Positions 1 through 4,894 of a DNA stretch of 5,718 bases are shown in pieces. The DNA is from Eggerthellaceae bacterium (GTDB taxonomy: Bacteria; Actinomycetota; Coriobacteriia; Coriobacteriales; Eggerthellaceae): assembly GCA_900754955.1 (NCBI GenBank), contig CAAEEV010000151.1:1-5718 (forward strand), read 5' to 3'. Under the pieces are notes generated by a model that saw only the letters and a program-made list of their open reading frames with translations, searched no databases and had not been told where the DNA came from. Position 1 is the first letter of the stretch; every line of letters begins with the position of its first letter. Both the position numbers and the translations under genes were made by a program.

Positions 1-34
1 ACGACAGAACCCGGCTTATCGGCCCACTCGCGCA
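1..34 (+). ncRNA. rnpB: RNase P RNA, 3' end (partial)
   Basis: The first bases, ACGACAGAACCCGGCTTATC followed by GG, match what I recall of the 3' end of the bacterial type A RNase P RNA: the conserved ACAGAA block, then the CCGGCTTA segment before the closing strand of helix P1. RNase P RNA is the catalytic RNA that removes 5' leaders from pre-tRNAs. Only the 3' tail is present, because the rest lies left of the window. The exact mature 3' end cannot be set without the 5' strand of P1, so position 34 is approximate. A strong terminator hairpin begins a few bases downstream, as expected. The gene converges on divIVA. Confidence 0.85.
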
Positions 35-37
35 TCA

Positions 38-63
38 GAAAAGCCGCCCGAGGGCGGCTTTTC
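38..63 (+). terminator. Intrinsic terminator of rnpB, probably bidirectional
   Basis: An inverted repeat, GAAAAGCCGCCC / GGGCGGCTTTTC, gives a GC-rich stem of about 11 bp flanked by A-run and T-run. It sits directly after the rnpB 3' end. Because the stem is preceded by AAAA, the complementary strand also ends in TTTT. The same hairpin can therefore end minus-strand transcripts coming from divIVA. The T-tract is short (4 nt, then C) in both directions. Confidence 0.85.
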
Positions 64-109
64 TGGTTCTATCGGGCTGAACCCAGGTCGGCAATAAAAG
101 CCGGGGCAT
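64..109. other. Short spacer between terminator and divIVA stop
   Basis: No gene is seen here. The stretch holds an imperfect hairpin (CTGGTTC at 63-69 against GAACCCAG at 79-86, one bulged base). It also holds the 14-mer at 79-92, which recurs with two mismatches at 175-188 inside the palindromic region. It may be the outer part of the same inserted element or the original divIVA/rnpB spacer. Confidence 0.4.
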
Positions 110-1183
110 CTAAAGTTGCCTCGCTTTGATGTCAAACGACCTGTCCGTTTGGCATCCCGTGTTTGACACCGGTCGAACCCAAGTCAGCGAGGGGCCGCAC
201 GGTGCCCGAGATTGCCCCGCCTTTGGGCCAAGCCGCCTTTGCGCGGCGCAGCACCCAAAACAAGGGGCAAGATCAGGTGCCGTGCGGCCCCGCAGCGTCG
301 GCGAGTTCCGTCTGCGCGTCAGCGCAGACGGAACCCTCCCCTCGTCAACTTCTTCGAACTCGAAATCGTCGGCATCGCCGAAGCCCGAGAGGTCCTTCTC
401 GTAGGCGCTGGCGACCGGCGTTGCAGCGGCGACGACCGCATCGGTCGTCTGGGGCGTGGTGTACTCGACCGCCGCAGCAGGCTCGTCGTAGACGTCGTCG
501 GCTTCGTCGATGGCGAACTCACCCGTAGCGTCGTCGTCGAAGACCTGACCCGTCGCCTGAGACGCGACGAAACCGCCTGCGAACGAGGTGGCGGCCACGG
601 CCACGCCGCCGAGGTCGGCGAGCTTGCGGGATGCGTCAGCGATGAAGTCCTTGAGGATGTCCTGGTACTCCTCGCGCACGTCCTCGCGCTCGTCCTCGAG
701 CTTGCGAATGGAGTCGAGCACCGCCTGCTTGTCATCGTTCGCGCGGTTGAGAATGCGCGACGCCTCGTCGCGGGCGTCCTGGATGGTCTCGGCTGCCTGC
801 GCATTCGCCTTCGCGACGATCTCGTCGGCGGAGCGCTGGGCGATGATGAGCGCCTGCGAGATCGCGCTGTCGTTGGCGCGCTTCTCCTCGAGCTGCTGCT
901 CAAGGTCGGCGATGATCTCGTCCTTCTCGGCGATGATGGCGTCGAACTCGGAGGTGTCGACTGCGGCGGATGCCTCCTCGCCATCGGCGACGGGGGCGGC
1001 AGGCGTGTCGAAACCGTCGAACTTGCTTCCGTCGAGCTGGTCCTCGAGCGAAGCGATCTGGTTGTTCAGCGCGTCGATCTCATCGGCGACGTGCTCGAGG
1101 AAGATATCGACTTCGTCGACGTCGTAGCCCTTGCGATCGATGGAGAAACTCTGGTTGTGGATGTCGGCAGCGGTAATAGCCAT
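110..1183 (-). CDS. divIVA: DivIVA-family polar/septal growth protein with aberrant C-terminal tail
   Basis: Coiled-coil scaffold that gathers at curved membrane (poles, septum) and recruits the growth or division machinery. The N-terminal domain shows the family pattern: ADIHNQSFSI, then GYDVDEVDIFLEHV (residues 6-32). Residues about 22-55 and 78-190 are heptad-rich coiled coil. An Ala/Gly patch (192-211) and a very acidic segment (215-281) follow. ATG at 1183 is chosen because GAAGGGA lies 6 nt upstream and the protein then begins MAITAADIHN, as in relatives; a TTG 18 nt further up is less likely. Residues 283-357 are odd: 14 Arg/Lys against 3 Asp, five Cys (308, 311, 312, 329, 344) where the first 282 residues have none, and DNA made of inverted repeats. 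The native protein probably ended near residue 282. At the usual membrane-contact Phe-Arg position this protein has Arg17-Lys18. Confidence 0.93.
   Translation of the reverse strand: MAITAADIHNQSFSIDRKGYDVDEVDIFLEHVADEIDALNNQIASLEDQLDGSKFDGFDTPAAPVADGEEASAAVDTSEFDAIIAEKDEIIADLEQQLEEKRANDSAISQALIIAQRSADEIVAKANAQAAETIQDARDEASRILNRANDDKQAVLDSIRKLEDEREDVREEYQDILKDFIADASRKLADLGGVAVAATSFAGGFVASQATGQVFDDDATGEFAIDEADDVYDEPAAAVEYTTPQTTDAVVAAATPVASAYEKDLSGFGDADDFEFEEVDEGRVPSALTRRRNSPTLRGRTAPDLAPCFGCCAAQRRLGPKAGQSRAPCGPSLTWVRPVSNTGCQTDRSFDIKARQL
130..168. repeat. Competing stem-loops
   Basis: TGTCAAAC at 130-137 is the exact reverse complement of GTTTGACA at 161-168 (8 bp, 23-nt loop). The shared segment CAAACG at 133-138 can instead pair with CGTTTG at 146-151 (6 bp, 7-nt loop). 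The two stems exclude each other. They encode the last residues of the DivIVA tail. Confidence 0.5.
183..299. repeat. Long imperfect hairpin
   Basis: The arms 183-218 and 264-299 are complementary at 26 of 36 positions. They include a perfect 12-bp block (GGGGCCGCACGG at 191-202 with 280-291) and a perfect 7-bp block (TTGCCCC at 212-218 with 264-270). Inside, TTTGGG 222-227 pairs with CCCAAA 254-259, and GCCGC 232-236 pairs with GCGGC 243-247 around a 6-nt loop. The whole folds as one rod. It lies within the foreign-looking tail codons of divIVA. Confidence 0.75.
305..334. repeat. Perfect 13-bp inverted repeat with 4-nt loop
   Basis: GTTCCGTCTGCGC (305-317), loop GTCA, then the exact complement GCGCAGACGGAAC (322-334). 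It lies immediately past the last native-looking DivIVA codons. Neither strand has a T-run after the stem, so it is not a standard intrinsic terminator. It may be the terminal palindrome of the inserted element. Confidence 0.85.
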
Positions 1184-1189
1184 GTGTTG

Positions 1190-1196
1190 TCCCTTC
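1190..1196 (-). promoter_or_regulatory. Ribosome binding site of divIVA
   Basis: GAAGGGA, 6 nt before the ATG at 1183. It favours this start over the upstream TTG, which would include the SD inside the coding region. Confidence 0.75.
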
Positions 1197-1199
1197 ACC

Positions 1200-1224
1200 A
1201 AGGCGCTGGATCGACCTGCGCCTT
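1200..1224 (-). other. Intergenic hairpin between yggT and divIVA
   Basis: AAGGCGC at 1200-1206 pairs exactly with GCGCCTT at 1218-1224. Across one T-T mismatch, GG pairs with CC around a 5-nt ATCGA loop. It fills the centre of the 51-nt gap, just upstream of the divIVA ribosome binding site. It has no T-run, so it is not an obvious terminator. It could affect RNA processing or divIVA translation. Confidence 0.45.
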
Positions 1225-1234
1225 CGACCGATTC

Positions 1235-1489
1235 TTAGAGAAGCATCGCCAGCAGGCGTACCCCAAATTGTAATACAAGCAGCGCGATGATTGGCGTTAT
1301 GTCCACCATTCCTCCAATCGGGGGAATGAGGCGCTTGAACAGGTTGAGGTACGGGTCGCAGACTTTGCCGAGCACGTGGTAGATGTCGGCGAGGATGCCC
1401 CGATCAGTGGGCAGCCACGACATCATCACGTAGACGAAGATGATGAGGCTGTAGGCATCAGCCAGGCGGATGAGCAGATACGTCAGCAT
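1235..1489 (-). CDS. yggT: YggT/YlmG-family small membrane protein
   Basis: An 84-residue integral membrane protein of the YggT (YlmG) family. It has two hydrophobic segments, about residues 3-25 and 64-84. Between them a hydrophilic loop carries the family pattern: SWLP (24-27), CDPYLNLFKRLIPPIGG (44-60), then MVDITPIIALLVL. Bacterial members are encoded next to sepF and divIVA. Plastid relatives affect nucleoid and chloroplast membrane organisation, but the molecular role is unsettled. ATG 1489 is preferred because AAGGAG lies 8 nt upstream and the reading before it is non-family, Arg/His-rich sequence from the proC shadow frame. The start overlaps the end of proC by 7 nt (ATGCTGA), implying translational coupling. 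Confidence 0.93.
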   Translation of the reverse strand: MLTYLLIRLADAYSLIIFVYVMMSWLPTDRGILADIYHVLGKVCDPYLNLFKRLIPPIGGMVDITPIIALLVLQFGVRLLAMLL

Positions 1490-2325
1490 GAGGCGAGCTC
1501 CTTGGAGCGGCGCACGGCGGCGGCGATGCCCGCGTCGAACACGGCCGCAAAGCCCGCCTCGTCCATGGCGGCGAGCGCAGCAAGCGTGGTGCCGCCCGGC
1601 GAGCATACGGCGACGCGTGTCTGCTCGGGCGTCTGGCCCTTCTCCCTCATGAGAAGACAGGTGCCGAGGAAGGTGTCGGCGGCGAGCCGCTCAGCGAGCT
1701 CGGCGTCGAGCCCCTGCGCCACGCCCGCGTCGCGCAGCGCCTCGATGGCGTGCGCCACGTAAGCCGGGCCCGAACCCGAAAGCGCTCCCGTGGCGTCCAT
1801 CGCGTCTTCTTCGACGAGATACGCCGAGCCCAGGCAGGCGAACAGATCGCGCACGAGCGCGACGTCATCGGCGCGCGACGATGCGGTGCACACGGTGGTA
1901 ACGCCCGCGCCCACGAGCAGCGGCGTGTTCGGCATCACGCGCACGAGGCGCGCGCCGGCGGGAAGCATCGCGAGCAGCTGTGCAGTCGACAGGCCCGCGG
2001 CGATCGAGATGAACAGCGGCGCGCGATCGGCGCCGTAGGCGGGCTTATCGGCAATCGACTCGAGCACCGATCGCATCACCTGGGGCTTGACGGCGAGCAC
2101 GACGATGTCCGCCGTATCGATCTCGCGCGCGTCGGCCACGCAGGTGACGCCATAGCGTTCGGCAAGGTACGCACGGCGCTCAGCGCCGGGATTGGCCACG
2201 ACGAAGTTCGCCGCGGAAAGCGGCGCGGCGGGATCGCGGTCCGACGCGATCCACCCGCCGAGTATCGCCTCGCCCATCTTGCCGCCGCCGATGACGGCGA
2301 TGCGCACGTCAGCTGCAAGCGCCAT
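1483..2325 (-). CDS. proC: Pyrroline-5-carboxylate reductase
   Basis: Reduces 1-pyrroline-5-carboxylate to L-proline with NAD(P)H, the last step of proline synthesis, in the cytosol. The 280-residue product has the usual family length. It shows the Rossmann dinucleotide loop AVIGGGKMGEAI (10-21), VVLAVKPQVM (75-84), SIAAGLS (107-113), RVMPNTPLLVGAGVT (129-143), and the C-terminal dimer/substrate region ALSGSGPAYV (181-190) and SPGGTTLAAL (242-251). ATG 2325 shares one base with the sepF stop (TAATG) and has AAGGGGTG upstream. A longer reading from 2442 would only add sepF shadow sequence. A proC beside yggS and yggT recurs in distant bacteria; the PROSC name (proline synthetase co-transcribed) records that link. 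No missing motif is seen. Confidence 0.97.
   Translation of the reverse strand: MALAADVRIAVIGGGKMGEAILGGWIASDRDPAAPLSAANFVVANPGAERRAYLAERYGVTCVADAREIDTADIVVLAVKPQVMRSVLESIADKPAYGADRAPLFISIAAGLSTAQLLAMLPAGARLVRVMPNTPLLVGAGVTTVCTASSRADDVALVRDLFACLGSAYLVEEDAMDATGALSGSGPAYVAHAIEALRDAGVAQGLDAELAERLAADTFLGTCLLMREKGQTPEQTRVAVCSPGGTTLAALAAMDEAGFAAVFDAGIAAAVRRSKELASC
1498..1503 (-). promoter_or_regulatory. Ribosome binding site of yggT
   Basis: AAGGAG, 8 nt before the ATG at 1489 and lying inside the proC coding sequence. It decides the yggT start. Confidence 0.8.
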
Positions 2326-3251
2326 TACTGGAGCACCCCTTGATTGCGCAGGTTCATGCGCTCGACCTCCGTGAGCGGCTTGACGCACGTGATCGCGAAC
2401 GTCTTGTCGCCGACGCACTCGACCGAGGCTCCGAGGGCGCACGCCGCACCGAACGAGAAGTCGAGCAGGCGCTTGGAAAGCTCGCCCGACGCATCTGCCA
2501 CCACAAGAACAACGGCGTTGCCGCCCTTGAGCGACGTGACGACCTTCTCGGCTTCCTCGTAGCTCTTCGGGCGAAGCACGTCAACCGAGCGGTGCCCCGC
2601 GACCGACGTCACCGAGGACGTCGACACGGCGGAACCCTGCGCCGCCGAGGCGATGCGCGCCGAAGACGCGGCGCCCGAGTCAGCTCCACGCGAGGCGGAG
2701 CGGGCAGACGGGTCGTCGGTCGGCATGAACAGCGAATCGAGGCCCTCGGAATGGCGACGCGAGGCAGCGGCCGACACGGCGGCGGTGCCTTCGGGCGTCA
2801 TCTGGGGCGGAAGCGAGGAGTCGACCATCGTGCGGCCGAGCGAACGCGCCGGCGCGGTGCCCGTCGAGGTCGAACGGCGCGCATAGGACGAATCGCGGCC
2901 CGAGGAGATGCTCGGAACCTGCGTCGAGGCGCGCACGTCGTCGATCGAGACGAGGCGCGGCATCGTGGAGCCGCCGGCAGAGCGCACCGCGGAGGAGCGG
3001 GTTCCGCGCTCGCGCGTCGTCACCGCACCGCCGTAGCGGTCGTCGCTGTGATCGCTGCCGTAATCGTCAGCATAGTCGTCGGCATAATCGCCGTAGTCGT
3101 CGCCGTAATCATCGGCGTAGTCGTCGTAATCGTCGTAGTCGTCATAGCCTCCGTCGTAGGAGCGGCCCGAGCCGCGTCCCTGGCTCTGGGAGCCGAAACC
3201 GAGCTTGGACTTGATGTCGCCGAACATCTTCTTCCCACCTTGCAAGTCCAC
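2325..3251 (-). CDS. sepF: SepF, FtsZ membrane anchor with extended Asp/Tyr-rich linker
   Basis: SepF binds the FtsZ C-terminal peptide and tethers it to the membrane, acting in septum assembly. Residues use the GTG start at 3251. An amphipathic-looking N-terminal stretch, MFGDIKSKLGFG (9-20), fits the membrane-binding helix. Residues 32-73 are Asp/Tyr repeats. Residues 76-220 are a low-complexity Ser/Ala/Arg linker. The SepF domain fills 223-308: VLRPKSYEEAEKVV, GGNAVVLVV, RLLDFSFGAACAL (261-273) and VGDKTFAITCV. Typical SepF proteins are about 150-220 residues; this one is 300 or 308, the excess being linker. Two starts are credible (GTG 3251, ATG 3227), each with a good SD. It follows yggS by 76 nt and ends in a TAATG overlap with proC. 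Confidence 0.93.
   Translation of the reverse strand: MDLQGGKKMFGDIKSKLGFGSQSQGRGSGRSYDGGYDDYDDYDDYADDYGDDYGDYADDYADDYGSDHSDDRYGGAVTTRERGTRSSAVRSAGGSTMPRLVSIDDVRASTQVPSISSGRDSSYARRSTSTGTAPARSLGRTMVDSSLPPQMTPEGTAAVSAAASRRHSEGLDSLFMPTDDPSARSASRGADSGAASSARIASAAQGSAVSTSSVTSVAGHRSVDVLRPKSYEEAEKVVTSLKGGNAVVLVVADASGELSKRLLDFSFGAACALGASVECVGDKTFAITCVKPLTEVERMNLRNQGVLQ
2334..2341 (-). promoter_or_regulatory. Ribosome binding site of proC
   Basis: AAGGGGTG, 8 nt before the proC ATG at 2325 and embedded in the last codons of sepF. Together with the TAATG overlap it supports coupled translation. Confidence 0.7.
3033..3158 (-). repeat. Asp/Tyr tandem repeat region within sepF
   Basis: Degenerate tandem codon repeats encode DDY, ADDYG and DDYGDY units (SepF residues 32-73), giving a plus-strand pattern of repeated GTCGTC with GTAATCGTC. 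The segment is strongly acidic and aromatic, with no predicted fold. Such runs can change length by slippage. Confidence 0.85.
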
Positions 3252-3262
3252 GATGACCTCCT
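3225..3262 (-). promoter_or_regulatory. Two stacked translation starts for sepF
   Basis: AGGAGGT (3256-3262), a near-perfect SD, lies 4 nt before GTG at 3251-3249. Twenty-four nt further in, AAGGTGG (3235-3241) lies 7 nt before ATG at 3227-3225. The ATG places the amphipathic stretch MFGDIKSKLGF at the very N-terminus, as in other SepF proteins. The GTG adds eight residues, MDLQGGKK. SD strength favours GTG and family form favours ATG; both may be used. Confidence 0.6.
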
Positions 3263-3327
3263 GTGCTCTCTCAGAGCGCTCAGCAGCCCGAACAGGGCCG
3301 CCTGCGCCGACGCGGCGAATGCGCGCC

Positions 3328-4023
3328 TTACCTTACTTCGAATTCGTCGCTGAAGATGGCACGTCCGATACGGACTATGGTAGCCCCCGCCTCGACGGCG
3401 GCGCGCCAGTCTTCACTCATGCCCATAGAAAGCTCATTGAACGCCGCTGCGTCCTCCTCGGGCAGATTCCGCCTGATGGAGCGCGCGAGCTGCGCCAGAT
3501 CGTCGAAGCACGCGCGCGCGACGGCGAGGTCGCCCTGCGGCGCCATCGTCATGAGCCCGCGCACGCGCACGTGCGGAAGCGCCGCGATGGCCTCGACAAG
3601 CGCCGGGGCTTCCTCGGGAGACGCGCCGCTTTTGCTCTCCTCGCCGGAGACGTTCACCTCGACGAGCACGTCTTGGACCTTGCCGAGATCGGCCGCCGCC
3701 TCGTCGATCTTCTGCGCGTGCTTGAGCTGGTAGAGCGAGTGGATGAGCGAGGCCGACCCCACGATGTCGCGGATGCGGCGCGATTGGATGTTGCCGATGA
3801 AATGCCAGGTCGCGCTCGGACACGCTGCGGCCTTCTCGACGATCTGATCGGGACGATTCTCGCCGAAATCGCACGCGCCCGCGGCGAGCGCCTCGCGCAC
3901 GCCCTCGACGCCGACCGTCTTCGACACGGCGACCACGCGCACCTCGCGCGGATCGCGCCCCGCCTCGCGGCACGCCGCGGCAACCTCGCCGACGACGCGC
4001 TCGTAACGCTGCTCAATACCCAT
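3328..4023 (-). CDS. yggS: YggS/PROSC family PLP homeostasis protein
   Basis: A single-domain, alanine-racemase-like TIM barrel that binds pyridoxal 5'-phosphate and buffers its supply. Family members have no known enzymatic turnover and affect amino- and keto-acid balance. The 231 residues match the family length. Visible motifs are VAVSKTV with PLP lysine K35, FGENR (53-57), WHFIGNIQSRR (73-83), VEVNVSGEESKSG (121-133), RGLMTMAP (155-162), ELSMGMSEDW (197-206) and TIVRIGRAIF (215-224). ATG 4023 is chosen because it overlaps the pgeF stop as TAATG and matches the family N-terminus. The upstream extension to 4068 only reads pgeF shadow sequence. This is the ylmE position of the dcw cluster, next to sepF. 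Confidence 0.96.
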   Translation of the reverse strand: MGIEQRYERVVGEVAAACREAGRDPREVRVVAVSKTVGVEGVREALAAGACDFGENRPDQIVEKAAACPSATWHFIGNIQSRRIRDIVGSASLIHSLYQLKHAQKIDEAAADLGKVQDVLVEVNVSGEESKSGASPEEAPALVEAIAALPHVRVRGLMTMAPQGDLAVARACFDDLAQLARSIRRNLPEEDAAAFNELSMGMSEDWRAAVEAGATIVRIGRAIFSDEFEVR

Positions 4024-4877
4024 TATCCTTCGACCTTTCTGAATGCGACAGCGCCGTGACGGCCGCAAACGCCGCCCGACGCGCGATAGGAGAAGAACTC
4101 ATTCGCATGGCACACGGTGCACACGCCCGCGTCGGCGATGCGCCGCTCCTCGACGCCCGCCCCCACGAGGTCCTCCACGAGGGCGCGCCCCAGATCGACG
4201 TGCGAGTCGTCGGCGATGCAGGCGGCGCCGAACTTGTCGAGAAAGCGGTCGCGCACATCGGCACCCGTCTCGAAGCACTCCGCGTGGATGTAGGGGCCGA
4301 GATACACGTTGTACGAAGCCGCCGCCTCAGCGGCGCTCCCGAACAAAGCAGCCGGACCTTCCGATTCGCGCGCGGCGAGGGCGCGCACCGCCTTCGGGAC
4401 GATCGACGCCATGACGCCGCGCCATCCCGCATGCACCACGGCGAACGACCCGCTCGGCGAGACGACGATCACCGGCACGCAGTCGGCGAAGCAGAGAAGC
4501 GCCGCCACATTCTCGCACGTCACGATGATGCCGTCGGCGCCGGCGGCCGCCCGCGCAGCGGCATCCGCCGCATCGCGCGCAGCCGAAACGGTGACAAGAT
4601 CGGAGCCGTGCACCTGGTTCGGCACCACGAGCGGCATGCCCGTCACTCCAAGCGCATCCATGAGCAGACGGCGATTTTCCGCGACAGCAGCGGGGTCGTC
4701 ACCCACGTGCGTGGCAAGGTCGAGCCCCGCGTATGAGCCGGTGCTCACACCACCCGCACGCCCCGTAAAAGCAACGCGCACGCCCGCGGTGCGGGCGAGC
4801 GCGTCGTCGGTCAGGATATGGAGCGCATCGAGCTTATGCGCCGCAAACTGCGGCGCGGGAAGCTGCGAGACATTCAT
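4023..4877 (-). CDS. pgeF: PgeF/YfiH (YlmD) laccase-domain protein, purine nucleoside phosphorylase family
   Basis: A member of the DUF152/COG1496 family. Studied members cleave purine nucleosides by phosphorolysis and deaminate adenosine. E. coli PgeF has also been linked to editing of misincorporated peptidoglycan residues, which fits this locus. The 284 residues show the three metal/catalytic positions: NQVHGSD with H90, CFADCVPV with C133, and HAGWRG with H149. They also show YLGPYIHAECFE (192-203), GVCTVCHANEFFSYRAS (251-267) and the closing GRHGAVAFR. ATG 4877 lies 15 nt after the ftsZ stop and has AAGGGG 11 nt upstream. The gene ends by a one-base overlap with yggS. Motifs are complete, so it should be active. 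Which in vivo role dominates cannot be read from sequence. Confidence 0.95.
   Translation of the reverse strand: MNVSQLPAPQFAAHKLDALHILTDDALARTAGVRVAFTGRAGGVSTGSYAGLDLATHVGDDPAAVAENRRLLMDALGVTGMPLVVPNQVHGSDLVTVSAARDAADAAARAAAGADGIIVTCENVAALLCFADCVPVIVVSPSGSFAVVHAGWRGVMASIVPKAVRALAARESEGPAALFGSAAEAAASYNVYLGPYIHAECFETGADVRDRFLDKFGAACIADDSHVDLGRALVEDLVGAGVEERRIADAGVCTVCHANEFFSYRASGGVCGRHGAVAFRKVEG
4026..4040 (-). promoter_or_regulatory. Ribosome binding region of yggS
   Basis: AGAAAGGT (4033-4040) sits 9 nt before the ATG at 4023. GAAGGA (4026-4031) is nearer but probably too close to act. Both lie within the last pgeF codons. Confidence 0.55.
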
Positions 4878-4888
4878 GAACCCGAAAG

Positions 4889-4894
4889 CCCCTT
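4889..4894 (-). promoter_or_regulatory. Ribosome binding site of pgeF
   Basis: AAGGGG, overlapping the ftsZ stop codon (TAA at 4895-4893) and 11 nt before the pgeF ATG. Confidence 0.65.

Larger units (their letters stand above)
110..337. repeat. Palindrome-rich putative inserted element covering divIVA 3' end
   Basis: About 230 bases made largely of inverted repeats: competing stems at 130-168, a long imperfect hairpin at 183-299 and a perfect hairpin at 305-334. They cover exactly the codons of the DivIVA tail that look foreign (residues 283-357). The right edge is set at 335-337, where acidic DivIVA codons give way to basic ones. The left edge is uncertain and could lie nearer 64. No transposase gene and no convincing target-site duplication are visible. 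A non-autonomous palindromic repeat is the best reading, comparable in concept to Rickettsia palindromic elements, which insert in frame into genes. This is inference. A degenerate intergenic region read through after loss of the divIVA stop is the alternative. Confidence 0.5.

Noticed and set aside
110..345. Complete insertion sequence at the divIVA end
   Set aside because: No transposase reading frame, no matching terminal inverted repeats at both edges and no clear target duplication. At most a non-autonomous element.
126..404. 92-codon plus-strand open frame inside the palindromic region
   Set aside because: It exists because palindromic DNA reads similarly on both strands and then runs into antisense divIVA. 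No SD upstream and no known domain.
212..1273. 353-codon plus-strand open frame opposite divIVA and the 3' end of yggT
   Set aside because: No SD or family motif. It is the antisense shadow of a GC-rich coiled-coil gene whose codons keep the opposite frame open.
3033..3158. Possible CRISPR-like or regulatory direct repeats
   Set aside because: The short repeats are codon-phased and encode an Asp/Tyr run within sepF. There are no unique spacers.
3252..3327. Promoter or riboswitch in the 76-nt yggS-sepF gap
   Set aside because: No convincing -35/-10 pair on the minus strand. Only a 5-bp stem (3265-3277) is present, too small for a known riboswitch.
2340..3353. 337-codon plus-strand open frame opposite sepF
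   Set aside because: Arg/Ala/Gly-rich with a hydrophobic Val/Ile run that is simply the reverse of the Asp/Tyr codon repeats in sepF. Not a credible membrane protein.
4023..4877. Multicopper oxidase (laccase) activity for pgeF
   Set aside because: The laccase name is historical. The protein has the YfiH-type His/Cys/His set and none of the copper-site clusters of true multicopper oxidases.
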